Of a stretch of DNA of 52,102 bases, positions 17,901-27,221 are shown one piece after another. Made by a program: the position numbers and the translations under genes. The stretch lies in NCBI GenBank assembly GCA_910578765.1, contig CAJTRW010000013.1:1-52102 (forward strand), written 5' to 3'. Under the pieces are notes generated by a model. The model was not told the origin of the DNA. It made no database searches and saw only the letters and a program-made list of their open reading frames with translations. Numbering within the stretch: position 1 is the first letter of the stretch; every line of letters starts with the position of its first letter. The stretch comes from an uncultured Christensenella sp. (GTDB lineage: Bacteria > Bacillota > Clostridia > Christensenellales > Borkfalkiaceae).

Positions 17901-20900
17901 GCAATTACATGACGGCGGATTCGATAAACGCTTTGTATGCGGGTCTGCTTAGAAATGCAGAGCTTGTAACGTACGACGTGATCGACTCGGCTACGGGTGA
18001 AGTCATCTTAAGTAATAACGTTTACCGCGTCAACAAAGCCTATTCGGGCGGCGGCTCGGCACGTCCCGCACAGGTCCTTATGGAGCTTTCGCCCGAAGAA
18101 CTCGGTCTGAAATCCAACGGAAAGTATGAGATAAATTATCACTTCTTCTTTAAGGAATCGGACGCGGCGGACGAAAGCAAGATAAACGACGACAATACTT
18201 TCTCCATGTCGTTCTATGTGGACTACGAGGCTCCCATACTTGTAGACAGCCGCATAAGATACCGCGATTACACCGACTCCAACAATAAACAGAAGCAGAG
18301 CGTTTATCTCGACCTCGACGTATTCGATAATCACTACGCTCAGGCCGTAATTCTCTGTTACAGCGAAAGGGAGGATGTTTCTTCCGCAGCAGAGCTTCAT
18401 CTTGTAACGGATTATATAACCCCCATATACAATGCAAACAAAAACGGCACGACAACCGTTTCTATAGAGATAACCGATATTTTCGATAAATACAAGGGCA
18501 ATCTCTACGTCGAGATAGACGACTATGCTTTAAACCACTGCGTTTATGCGATAAACATTAACAGGTCTAACAGCGGCAATCTTCCCGACAGCTTCGAGCT
18601 GGACGGACCCGACGAAGTGACGATAGGCGTAAACGAAGCTTATAAAATCAAGCTTGCTTTCGACAACGGCAGCGACGCCAACGCATCTAACTTTACCTGG
18701 TCGCTTGACTCTTACGACGTAATAGATATAAAGAACGGCGAAATCTTCGGTAAAAGAACGGGCGACGCGGTTGTAACCGTCGTCGGAAACGGCACAATTA
18801 AAAGGGTAAAGGTACACGTAATAGACAAGGGTCTTACGCTGCCTACGCCTACGCTTTCATTCGGAGTAATAGAAAACTCGCGTTACAGCCAGCAGAAAGC
18901 CTCCGGAACGGTAAGCGTACATGCGGGAAAAACTTTCACGCTCGAAGTGCTTGCGGACAACTGGTATTACCCGCTTTCAAAAATAGGAACTTACTGGACC
19001 AGCGACAACCCCGATATAGCGGAGGTAACGCAGTCGGGCGTGGTTACCACCAAAAACAAGCGCGGCTCCGCAACCATTATTGCGGTTCCAGTTATTAACG
19101 GTCAAACAATGTCGCGCGACTATGCGGCAATAGTCAAGTTAAACGTACAGGACCCCTTCTCTATTTCCAATAACGAGTTGACGCGTTATCACGGTTCGGA
19201 AGAACACGTCGTTATCCCCGCGGACAAAACCATTATGACTATCGGGGAAGAAGCGTTTAAAGACAACACGACGATGAAGACGCTTGTAATCCCCAAAACG
19301 GTCACGGAAATAAGCGAAAAAGCTTTTATAAACTGTACCGCGCTGGAAGAAGTTTACTTCGTATCGGAAGAAGCGTTGCCCGTACCCGACTCCGGTCTGA
19401 CCAATATCAGAAAGAGGGCATTTGCGGGCTGTACTTCGCTCAGAATAGTGGATTTGACCAACGTCAAGAAAATAACGCTGGATAACCGCGTATTCCTCGG
19501 CTGTACAAGTCTGGAAGAAGTTATAAAGATGGACGCCATAGGCACCATGTATTACAGCGCGTTCGAAGGCTGCAAATCGCTTAAATCAGCGGATTTGACC
19601 GGTTTGCACGTAAGCGGACATTCGGTATTCAAGGATTGCACGTCTCTTAACGAAGTTAAAACGGCATATTACACCGCCATAGGCGAAAATATGTTCTCCG
19701 GCTGTACGTCTCTTAAAGATATAACAATAAGCACCCCCAACGTTTCGGCTAACGCCTTTGCGGACAGCGGGCTTACAAGCGTCGTTTTCGAGAAAGCCGC
19801 CGGTGAAACGCGTAATATCGAGTTCAATATAGGCGCGCAGGCGTTCATGAACTGCGTTTCGCTGACAAACGTAGATTTCAAAAACCATACCGTTCAGTAT
19901 CTGGGCGACAGGGCGTTTGCCGGTTGCTCCAATCTGGCGGCGGTAAACAATCTTTCAACGGTAGTAAATAAGGGTATAAGAATTTACGAGGGCACCAAAA
20001 TGTCCTCCGTCGACGACGTTGATTCCTACGGCGCGATTTATTCCGGCACAACGCTGGTGGACGCCTCTGACGTAACTTCTTCCAACTACACTTTGAGAAG
20101 CGGCACTACGGCAATTGCTTCCTCCGCATTCAGCGGCAGTAAAGTTACTGCGCTTACCGTTCCGTCAAGCGTTACGTCTATAGGGGCGGGCGCATTCATG
20201 AACAGCGCATTGACCGAAGTGACTTTCCTGGGCGATATAAGCTATATTCCAGAATACGCGTTCTACGGTTCTCGGTTAACTTCGGTTACGGTTCCGTCGA
20301 CGGTGACGGAAATAGGCGCGTACGCCTTTGCGAACTGTGCACAGCTCCGCACGCTTAATTTTGCGGACGGCAGAACGCAGGCATTGAATATCGGAGTTGC
20401 GGCGTTTGCAAACTGTTCGGTACTCGAAGCGGTATCTCTGCCCGAAATTTCCGGTTCGACGCTTGCAGGATACGCTTTTGCAAACTGTAAAGCGCTTACG
20501 TCGGTAAATCTCAACAACGTTACTACGGTCGGCATATTTGCATTTGAAAAATGCGCAAATCTCGAAACCGTAAATTTGGAATCGCTTGAAAATATCGGTG
20601 CGTACGCTTTTGCCGGCTGCGTATCCATTGCAAATTTAAATCTTGCTTCGGCAAAGGTTATAGGCGTCGGTGCGTTCCGTCTTCCCGAAAAATCGGCAAA
20701 AGGCTATTCGTCCGTTACGTTCCCCGTAGCGGAGGAGATAGGCGCTGAGGCATTCTCGGGCGGAAAGGAGAGCGGTGTCGTCATACCCGCATCCCTCAAA
20801 AAGCTCGGCGAGGGCGCGTTCGCTTATTCCGATAATCTTTCGGGTATAACCGTCGACGAGGGTAATAAAGATTACTTTGTCTACTCCAACGTGCTGTACC

Positions 20901-22099
20901 GTATAATAAGCGGAAATAAAGACAGCGGCGAATACGAGCTTTGCTGCTATCCTTCCGACTATATTTCCTCGGTGACAGACGGTGCGTCTACTTTCCAAAT
21001 TCTCGAAGGAACGGTAGCCGTACAGGGCGGCGCGTTCAAGGGCGTTAAAGCCAATTCGCTTAAAAGGGTAGTTTTCCCTTACAGCGTCAAAGCTATAGGC
21101 AGCGGCGCGTTCTACGCAAGCGGCGTTACGGAATATCACTTCAACTGCATAAATGCGCCTACGCTTTATGCGGATTGGTTCGATAACGGAATGTCTGCTT
21201 TCAACTCGCTGTATTACACCAACTTCGTTGACGAAATGCTGCACCATGCGGATAATATAATAAGCGTTCCGCCCAGCATACAGGTAGCTAAGCTTACAAT
21301 AGTTTATCCCGAAAACGGTATCGGTTACGAAAATTATATCTATTCGAATTATTTCTCGACAAAGAATATAATTGCGGAAATAATGGACGATACGACCCGC
21401 CTCGTCAAAAACCTTATAGAAGGTTTTATGAGCGCCGATAAAGTAAAGGAGATGAACTCTCTCCCCGTTACGGACGAAAACAGGGCGGTTGTCGAGGCCT
21501 TCTCGGATTCGGTTAAATATGCCCACGGCATATTCAATACCATTACGGGTGAAAAACAGCTCGGTTTCCTCGGCGAAGACAATATAAAGAAGCTTACCGA
21601 TATCGAAGCGGAATTGAAGTCGGTAAAGGCGCGCTTCGGCATAAAGGTTACGGTTGACCGGATTTCCGTAGACGCAAGCAGCAACTACAAGCGCGAGTAT
21701 AAGACGGGCGATAAGTTCAACATAAAGGGACTTGTGCTTCTTGTAACCTACGACGATTACTCGACTGAGCTTATCTCCGACACAAGCAAAATGACCGTTA
21801 CCGTTGTCGGATCAAGCTCGGGCGAGCTTACGGAACTCAACAGGTATGTAACCGTCGGCTACGGCGGAAAGACCGTTCAGGTCGATATACACGTATCTGA
21901 GGGCGGCGCGGCTTCGGGCGGAAGCATTAATCCCGCCGTAATCTACGGTCCCATAATAGGGGTTGTTGCCGCTGCGGGAATAGCCGTCGGCGTTGTGTTC
22001 CTTGTTAAAAAGTTGAAAAAAGGAGCAAAACCGTCCGAAGAAAGCGAAAACGTAGAACCGGTTTCAGACGCGGACGATGAAAACTTACCGAAAGAATAA
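14972..22099 (+). CDS. surface-anchored S8 subtilase with PA, Ig-like and BspA-type repeats
   Basis: A 2375-residue exoprotease. An N-terminal signal peptide is followed by a propeptide-like region and a complete S8 catalytic triad: Asp231 in AILDTGLDYTH, His309 in HGTHVAG and Ser665 in SGTSMATP. A protease-associated (PA) insert lies at about 536-575 (VVKRGSTNFQEK...GADAVIVDNN). Then come Fn3/Ig-like segments (a Big_2-like one near 1220-1290), a long BspA-type leucine-rich block at about 1400-2056 with the AF..C..L pattern, and an Ig-like domain near 2230. A final membrane helix (about 2323-2346) with KKLKKGAK tail anchors it; no LPXTG motif is present. The layout resembles lactocepin/C5a-peptidase enzymes. 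AAGGAA at 14960-14965 serves the ATG. Confidence 0.92.
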   Translation: MSFKKIKGISARRTATLCLTAVMTASFVAGNVFAFAQNGGKKTGTSSVETSSQVSFEDVTGKIDLSAIKTQNLSTSVLENAGFKTKSLGTQTVIVTLDTDCVIDSMPDGVSASEYLDGYDGGRTLKKIKQSQTNFLNNLSAMGIDYKVQYTYSTVTNAVAVSVDTAYISEIKSIPSVEAAFVSERYAYPEAIASDNGVTDISKVYATGIYDSSEYVDKGIDGSGMTVAILDTGLDYTHEAFTKYMPSTLGLDKAQLEAKLDNKDFKAVELSAANGKTIDADDLWVSEKVPFAYDYADKDADVYPSYSQHGTHVAGIVAGHADSYKDKDGNVVNSPFFGSAPNAQLVICKVFTDDFESKELGGATSENIIAALEDCVNLGVDVINMSLGTTSGFSSDCLGSDDEGKQLAAIYKRIKTEGISLICAASNDYSAGFGSDFGTNLATNPDSGTVGSPSTFEGALSVASINGQLSPFIKANGKDAIFFNESSNANGERYDFIKQLLKGEKSKTFKYVNVGGFGQAQDYTTDVLKELADKSHGPTIAVVKRGSTNFQEKVQLAQIMGADAVIVDNNVSGMVRMSLGDLVDPIPAIFVSQEAGQKLRKNENNKNIKTGVVELNSEYYAGPYMNDYSSWGSTPDLKLKPDITAHGGEITSTVAGGYAEMSGTSMATPNLAGFVALVRSQLKLQHPDWNNVQLNQRINQLVMSTAQVVYDESGLPYSPRKQGAGLATLDNVFGTKAYLYTLEGVDFGAAEDNRPKIELGEDEAKNGVYKLKFYVQNFGTETLKFKTKSIFMTESLSQDKNSVAEKAYLMDGSPVWKINGSPLSSDGIITLGAGENAAVECTLTLSEEDKRYLNTSFINGMFVEGFLQLESLTENQCALTLPFMGFYGDWEAAPMLDFDAYYLAEAEQDTSILENAKPKARVWATQAYASYTNNKYSIPLGSYCFTQDPNAQQIYTDMEHCSVSRFNVNGEDEDSNSNYMTADSINALYAGLLRNAELVTYDVIDSATGEVILSNNVYRVNKAYSGGGSARPAQVLMELSPEELGLKSNGKYEINYHFFFKESDAADESKINDDNTFSMSFYVDYEAPILVDSRIRYRDYTDSNNKQKQSVYLDLDVFDNHYAQAVILCYSEREDVSSAAELHLVTDYITPIYNANKNGTTTVSIEITDIFDKYKGNLYVEIDDYALNHCVYAININRSNSGNLPDSFELDGPDEVTIGVNEAYKIKLAFDNGSDANASNFTWSLDSYDVIDIKNGEIFGKRTGDAVVTVVGNGTIKRVKVHVIDKGLTLPTPTLSFGVIENSRYSQQKASGTVSVHAGKTFTLEVLADNWYYPLSKIGTYWTSDNPDIAEVTQSGVVTTKNKRGSATIIAVPVINGQTMSRDYAAIVKLNVQDPFSISNNELTRYHGSEEHVVIPADKTIMTIGEEAFKDNTTMKTLVIPKTVTEISEKAFINCTALEEVYFVSEEALPVPDSGLTNIRKRAFAGCTSLRIVDLTNVKKITLDNRVFLGCTSLEEVIKMDAIGTMYYSAFEGCKSLKSADLTGLHVSGHSVFKDCTSLNEVKTAYYTAIGENMFSGCTSLKDITISTPNVSANAFADSGLTSVVFEKAAGETRNIEFNIGAQAFMNCVSLTNVDFKNHTVQYLGDRAFAGCSNLAAVNNLSTVVNKGIRIYEGTKMSSVDDVDSYGAIYSGTTLVDASDVTSSNYTLRSGTTAIASSAFSGSKVTALTVPSSVTSIGAGAFMNSALTEVTFLGDISYIPEYAFYGSRLTSVTVPSTVTEIGAYAFANCAQLRTLNFADGRTQALNIGVAAFANCSVLEAVSLPEISGSTLAGYAFANCKALTSVNLNNVTTVGIFAFEKCANLETVNLESLENIGAYAFAGCVSIANLNLASAKVIGVGAFRLPEKSAKGYSSVTFPVAEEIGAEAFSGGKESGVVIPASLKKLGEGAFAYSDNLSGITVDEGNKDYFVYSNVLYRIISGNKDSGEYELCCYPSDYISSVTDGASTFQILEGTVAVQGGAFKGVKANSLKRVVFPYSVKAIGSGAFYASGVTEYHFNCINAPTLYADWFDNGMSAFNSLYYTNFVDEMLHHADNIISVPPSIQVAKLTIVYPENGIGYENYIYSNYFSTKNIIAEIMDDTTRLVKNLIEGFMSADKVKEMNSLPVTDENRAVVEAFSDSVKYAHGIFNTITGEKQLGFLGEDNIKKLTDIEAELKSVKARFGIKVTVDRISVDASSNYKREYKTGDKFNIKGLVLLVTYDDYSTELISDTSKMTVTVVGSSSGELTELNRYVTVGYGGKTVQVDIHVSEGGAASGGSINPAVIYGPIIGVVAAAGIAVGVVFLVKKLKKGAKPSEESENVEPVSDADDENLPKE

Positions 22100-22117
22100 G
22101 CGTAAAAAGAGGAATAA

Positions 22118-23473
22118 ATGAGTATTAAGAAAAAAGTAATTGCGCTTGCAATGCTAATTGCCGTAATGGCGGCGGCGCTTATAGCGGGTTGTTCGGTCGG
22201 CGTAATGTCCGTTGACGAGTTTCTTGATAAAAACGGCGCCAAAAACCAACAGGTAACTTACTATGCCAACGGCGGCACCTTTTCCGACAAAACGGATATA
22301 AGCAGTATTCCGGTAAAAAATATCTATTACAAGGAAGACTCCTTCATTACGTCGGATTTCGGCAAAGAAGGCGACCCCGTCAGCAGGGAAGGTTATGTTT
22401 TCGCCGGCTGGTATTATGCGCAGGTCGACGGCGACGGTAATCCCGTTTTCGAAGATAAAAAGAACAACGTCGTCGCAATAAGTGAAAATAAAGTGGATTT
22501 CAGCCGTAAAATCCCCAAAAACAGTCACTGGCATATCTGTGCCAAATGGGTCAGGGACGTATATATCAAGTACGTCATTGCCTGCGACGAGGGGCTTACA
22601 ATAACCTCCGACGGAAAGGATTATAAAAACGGCGACGAAATTTATACGCAAAACTTCGGCACGGGCAGCGACACCGCAACCGTGAACGGTGAATCACTGC
22701 CCAGAAGCTGCGATTTCAAGGCGGACAACGCAACGTTTTTGCAAACGTATAAAGACGAGGCGTGCACGCAGCCTTATCTCGGCTACGACACGGTTGCAAG
22801 ACCGCAGGGAGATGTGGAATTCGTTCAGGTTTATGCCAAGTTTATCCCGGGCGTGTATGAAATAGTACGAAACAGCGGCGACGTCGCAAATATGCTTAAT
22901 CTCAATATTAACAGCGGCAAAAGCTTTTATCTGTTTGCGGCGGACAATGCCGATAAGGTCATAGACTGCGGCAAAACGGCTTTCTATCCCAATAACGGAA
23001 GCTTCGATATAAAGATAGAGGGCAACGGATTCACGCTTAAAAATATGAATTATACGCAAACGAGAATTTCCGCCGGTGCGTATTCTGCATTCGGAGCATT
23101 CTCGGAAAATGCCGTAATAAAAAATCTGACTTTGCGCGACGTAAACGTTTCCATGTCCTTGAGGACGGGTACGGACGCAGGCAACCCGCCGGATTTGTAT
23201 CTCATTGCTCATTCGGTTGCGGCGGGCGCTAAGTTTGAAGGCTTTGTCGTAGACGGTGCAAAAATGACTGTTACCTGTCCGAGCGCGAACGACTTGATAA
23301 AAAATCTCGTTAACAACGGCGGCGTGTACGACTGCGGCAATCTCATATTCGGCGTGGACGTATCGGATACTCAGTTTATCGCCGACAGCGACGGTTTGGA
23401 AGTAAAAAATTATATTATAAATGTTTCGGTAGGCGGCCAAAACGTTATTGAAAGAAAAAATCAGGAGGCATAA
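22118..23473 (+). CDS. putative lipoprotein with InlB-like repeat
   Basis: A 451-residue protein with lipobox LIAGC at residues 21-25. Residues about 48-145 contain YYANGGTF and GYVFAGWYY, the signature of the InlB B-repeat (Listeria-Bacteroides repeat) found in surface proteins. The C-terminal half has a beta-helix-like stretch (GNGFTLKNMNY...NAVIKNLTLRDVNV). No enzyme motif is seen. AGAGGA (22108-22112) precedes the ATG, and the gap to the subtilase is only 18 bp. Its stop is 2 bp before the peptide-binding protein gene, so it may assist protease or importer at the surface. Confidence 0.82.
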   Translation: MSIKKKVIALAMLIAVMAAALIAGCSVGVMSVDEFLDKNGAKNQQVTYYANGGTFSDKTDISSIPVKNIYYKEDSFITSDFGKEGDPVSREGYVFAGWYYAQVDGDGNPVFEDKKNNVVAISENKVDFSRKIPKNSHWHICAKWVRDVYIKYVIACDEGLTITSDGKDYKNGDEIYTQNFGTGSDTATVNGESLPRSCDFKADNATFLQTYKDEACTQPYLGYDTVARPQGDVEFVQVYAKFIPGVYEIVRNSGDVANMLNLNINSGKSFYLFAADNADKVIDCGKTAFYPNNGSFDIKIEGNGFTLKNMNYTQTRISAGAYSAFGAFSENAVIKNLTLRDVNVSMSLRTGTDAGNPPDLYLIAHSVAAGAKFEGFVVDGAKMTVTCPSANDLIKNLVNNGGVYDCGNLIFGVDVSDTQFIADSDGLEVKNYIINVSVGGQNVIERKNQEA

Positions 23474-23475
23474 AT

Positions 23476-26163
23476 ATGAATAAGTTTTTAAAAGGTGCTG
23501 TATGCGCGGGTCTGTGCTGTTCCATGCTTGCGGCCGTAGGTTGTAAAAAGGCCAAGCTTGACCCCGAAAAGCGTCAGTTAACGCTTGCCACGGCAGCGCT
23601 TGACGGTAACTTCAATCCGTTCTTTTACACGTCGCAGAACGACGGCAACATGATTTCCATGACTCAGATTTCCATGCTTACGGTAGACTCTGACGGCAAA
23701 CTTGTTTGCGGCGAAAACTGGCCCACGGCGGTTTTGGAATACAATAAAACCTATTACGACGCCAAGGAACAGGGTACAGGCTCTGTAATTCCGGAAGGAA
23801 TCCAGTCCGGCAGAACGGAATATGAGTTCGTAATCAAAAACGGAATTAAATTCAGCGACGGCGAACCTCTTACGGTTAAAGACGTGCTGTTCAATTTGTA
23901 CGTATATCTCGACCCCGCTTATACGGGTTCGTCGACAATGTACTCAACCGACATACAGGGTCTTAAAGCTTACCGTTCGCAGGACCCCAGTATTGCGGAC
24001 GATCAGGACAGCCGTCTTGAGGAAATCTTCGTAGGAGAAGGACAGGACAGAATAGACGCGCTTATCGAGTGGTCCGAGGATATGAGTATAACCGAATCCG
24101 TGCCTTCCGATAAGAATTTAAAGAAGGACTACGACACCGTATGCAAGCTTTTCCGTGAAGAAGCGGAGTCCGACTGGACCTCGGTTTCCACAAGCTGGTC
24201 TGAAAGCTATAAAGATACACACCGCTTCACGGCGGCATGGCAGGCTTATCTTTTCAACGAAAATATCGTTCGTCTTCAAGAGGTAACAAATATAACCACG
24301 GGCGGCGTGGACAATCCCAAAGACGAAAACGGCAAATATTACACCACACTCGACAATAACTCGGTTACCGGCGAAGAGCCCGTGCATCAGGCGTATATCG
24401 ACGGGATAGCAGCAGCGACCACGCAGGCTAAAATCGACGAATTCCTCGCTAAACCCGAAAATCAGGGAAGCTCGGTCGAGTATGCAAAGGAACAGCTTGA
24501 AAAGCAGTATTGCGTAGACGTAGTTGTTTCCGCGTATACCGTAAAAAGCAGCATAACCAACATAGTCCAGTGGTGGGCAACTGCGGAACGCGCACTTGAA
24601 GCGTTCACCGGCGAAGCGCGTTCTTCGTATTTCCAAGATATAAAAGACGACCACCAGGGCGAGCTTGTCGTAAAAACCATCAGCGGCATAAAGGCGGGTA
24701 AAAAGACGGTTAACGGCGTCGAGCACGATACGGTTAAAATAGTTATAAACGGCGTCGACCCCAAAGCTATTTACAACTTCTCCTTTGTAGTCGCGCCTAT
24801 GCATTACTATTCCGGCGTATATAACGGCGTGGATTACAGCGACGCGGAGCATGCAAACGGCTCTACGAAGTTCGGCGTCGACATGGGCAATAAAGACTTC
24901 TACGACAAAGTAGTAAACCATATCGATAAAAACGGTTTGCCCGTAGGCGCAGGCGCTTACAAAGCGACAAGCTATAACGGCAGTGAAAATCCTTCGAGAA
25001 GCGATTTCTTCCACAACAACATTGTTTACTTTACCCGTAACGATAATTTCACGACTTTGGGTTCGGGTATAAACAACGCCAAAATAAAGCTTGTAAACTA
25101 CAAGGTAATGGGCGGCGACAAAATTATGGAAGCGCTTATAAAGGGTGAAATCGACTACGGTACGCCCGACGCTACTTACGATAACCAGTCTCTCGTCACG
25201 GCGAACAGAAAGTCTCTCGGTTCAGCGGATTACGCAAACAGCGGTTACGGCTATGTAGGCATTAACCCCAAATTCGTTCCCGAATATCCTATAAGACGCG
25301 CCATAATGAAGACTATGGATACTACTATGACTGTAGCTTATTTCTCCAGCAGTCTTGCCGATACCGTTTACAGATCGCAGTCGACGACTTCCTGGGCTTA
25401 TCCGAAGGACGCGCAGGGAAACCTGATGGCAGGCGTTGCCAACGCGGATAAATACCAGCATGAAACAATCAAATACACGACCGTAGATAAGGAGTTGGAA
25501 GCGCTTGTAGAGTCTGCCGGCTACACCAAGAGCGGCGGCAAGTACGTAAAGACGCGTCAGATGCCCGGTATGGCGAACGCCAAAAACGGTACGAGACTTA
25601 AATTTACGTTCACCATTGCGGGCGAAACTACAAAACACCCCGCTTACGCGATGTTTAACCAGGCGCGCGACAGACTTAACGCTCTCGGCTTCGATATTAC
25701 GGTAAGCACTGATATACAGGCGCTTAAAAAGATGACAACCGGTAACCTCGCGGTATGGGCGGCGGCTTGGTCGTCCTCTATCGACCCCGATATGTATCAG
25801 GTATGGCATAAGGACAGCCGCGCTACCAGCGTTCTTAACTGGAACTACAGAAATATAATGAACGATTCCTCGACCTGGAGATTCGAGTACGACATTATAG
25901 CAGGTGAAGGTAAGCTGAGCGACCTTATAGAAAGAGCAAGGGAAATAGACTCCACGGACGAAAATGCGGCAAGGTCCGCGCGTGCTGAAATTTATGCGGA
26001 CTGTCTTGATTTGACTATGCAGCTTGCGGTAGAGCTTCCTACTTACCAGCGTAAAGATCTCTGCGTATACAACAAAAACGTCATAAGCGCTAAATCGCTT
26101 GTACAAAACCCCAACTACAATATAGGTTTGTTTGACAAAATCTGGGAGATCGACTACGTTTAA
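23476..26163 (+). CDS. oligopeptide ABC transporter substrate-binding lipoprotein
   Basis: An 895-residue family 5 solute-binding lipoprotein (lipobox AVGC at Cys23). Characteristic parts are DGNFNPFFYTSQND, the IKNGIKFSDGEPLTVKDVLFNL block (about 117-138) and the C-terminal lobe with WAAAWSSSIDPDMYQVWHKD. It delivers peptides to the two permeases encoded next. It is about 300 residues longer than usual because of a mostly helical, charged insertion at about 170-400, between the first-lobe strands. AGGAGG (23463-23468) lies inside the end of the preceding gene, so translation is probably coupled. Confidence 0.9.
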   Translation: MNKFLKGAVCAGLCCSMLAAVGCKKAKLDPEKRQLTLATAALDGNFNPFFYTSQNDGNMISMTQISMLTVDSDGKLVCGENWPTAVLEYNKTYYDAKEQGTGSVIPEGIQSGRTEYEFVIKNGIKFSDGEPLTVKDVLFNLYVYLDPAYTGSSTMYSTDIQGLKAYRSQDPSIADDQDSRLEEIFVGEGQDRIDALIEWSEDMSITESVPSDKNLKKDYDTVCKLFREEAESDWTSVSTSWSESYKDTHRFTAAWQAYLFNENIVRLQEVTNITTGGVDNPKDENGKYYTTLDNNSVTGEEPVHQAYIDGIAAATTQAKIDEFLAKPENQGSSVEYAKEQLEKQYCVDVVVSAYTVKSSITNIVQWWATAERALEAFTGEARSSYFQDIKDDHQGELVVKTISGIKAGKKTVNGVEHDTVKIVINGVDPKAIYNFSFVVAPMHYYSGVYNGVDYSDAEHANGSTKFGVDMGNKDFYDKVVNHIDKNGLPVGAGAYKATSYNGSENPSRSDFFHNNIVYFTRNDNFTTLGSGINNAKIKLVNYKVMGGDKIMEALIKGEIDYGTPDATYDNQSLVTANRKSLGSADYANSGYGYVGINPKFVPEYPIRRAIMKTMDTTMTVAYFSSSLADTVYRSQSTTSWAYPKDAQGNLMAGVANADKYQHETIKYTTVDKELEALVESAGYTKSGGKYVKTRQMPGMANAKNGTRLKFTFTIAGETTKHPAYAMFNQARDRLNALGFDITVSTDIQALKKMTTGNLAVWAAAWSSSIDPDMYQVWHKDSRATSVLNWNYRNIMNDSSTWRFEYDIIAGEGKLSDLIERAREIDSTDENAARSARAEIYADCLDLTMQLAVELPTYQRKDLCVYNKNVISAKSLVQNPNYNIGLFDKIWEIDYV

Positions 26164-26166
26164 TTT

Positions 26167-27213
26167 ATGTTAAAGTATATCATCAAAAGATTACTGCTTG
26201 CGGTGCTGATACTTTTCGGCGTATCCGTGTTGCTGTACTTTCTTTTAAGGCTGATGCCGGGCAACTACATTATAGAAAAGTTTTCGCCTGCGATAGGTCA
26301 GGGAAACATGACCGCCGAGGATTTGAAAAACATAATGGCGATGTACGGCTACGACCTTAAACTGTTTACCAACGAAGCGGGAGATATTATCGACTTCCAG
26401 GTAAATAACAGCTTAGGAAATATTTTTGCAGGTTATTTCAAGTGGCTGGGCAACTTCTTTAAGGGCGATATGGGTATATCTTTCAAATATCAGATACCCG
26501 TAGAGGACGTTATTACCGATAAAATGGGCATATCTTTCTCTATATCGTTGGTTTCGCTTATTATAGAGGTGCTTATCGCTATCCCCATAGGAATAAAATG
26601 CGCCTGCAACCAGTACGGCAAATTCGACTATACCACAACCGTTATATGCATGACGCTTATGTCGTTCCCGTCGTTTTTCCTCGGCAATATGTTTATAAAG
26701 CTGTTCGCCGTGGATTTGGGCTGGTTTGAAATGGGAGGACTCAATTCTCCCATTCTGCCGCAGGACGCAGACTTCTTTACACGCTTCGGCGATACAATCT
26801 GGCATCTGATACTTCCGATAACCGTTATGGTTCTTCTGGACGTTGGCTCGCTTATGAGATACACAAGGACGAACACTTTGGAAGTTCTCAATGCGGATTA
26901 CATAAGAACGGCGCGCGCGAAAGGACTTTCCGAAGGCAAGGTTGTATATAAGCACGTGTTCAGGAATACGCTTATACCGCTTGTAACCGTGCTTGCGTCT
27001 ACGCTTCCGATGCTGTTCGGCGGCGCGATGATAACCGAAACGGTTTTCGATATTCCGGGAATAGGTCAGGCGACGTACGCCGCGTTGCAGGAGGGCGACG
27101 TACCCCTTGCAATGAGCTACAACATGTTTATAGCCGTGTTGACGGTAATAGGCACGTTGCTTGCAGACCTTATGTATGCGGTTGTAGACCCCAGAATCAA
27201 GCTGGGTAAATAG
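26167..27213 (+). CDS. oppB: oligopeptide ABC transporter permease (OppB type)
   Basis: A 348-residue inner permease. It starts with the OppB signature IIKRLLLAVLILFGVSVL...LMPGN, has six membrane helices, and carries the EAA loop RTARAKGLSEGKVVYKHVFRN near residues 255-275 that contacts the ATPase. An extra loop of about 40 residues follows helix 1. The start lies 3 bp after the stop of the binding protein gene and has no good ribosome site, so it probably depends on coupled translation. Confidence 0.92.
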   Translation: MLKYIIKRLLLAVLILFGVSVLLYFLLRLMPGNYIIEKFSPAIGQGNMTAEDLKNIMAMYGYDLKLFTNEAGDIIDFQVNNSLGNIFAGYFKWLGNFFKGDMGISFKYQIPVEDVITDKMGISFSISLVSLIIEVLIAIPIGIKCACNQYGKFDYTTTVICMTLMSFPSFFLGNMFIKLFAVDLGWFEMGGLNSPILPQDADFFTRFGDTIWHLILPITVMVLLDVGSLMRYTRTNTLEVLNADYIRTARAKGLSEGKVVYKHVFRNTLIPLVTVLASTLPMLFGGAMITETVFDIPGIGQATYAALQEGDVPLAMSYNMFIAVLTVIGTLLADLMYAVVDPRIKLGK

Positions 27214-27221
27214 GAGATTTT

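Noticed and set aside
21940..22099. Sortase (LPXTG) anchor on the subtilase
   Set aside because: No LPXTG-like motif; a membrane helix with basic tail is present instead.
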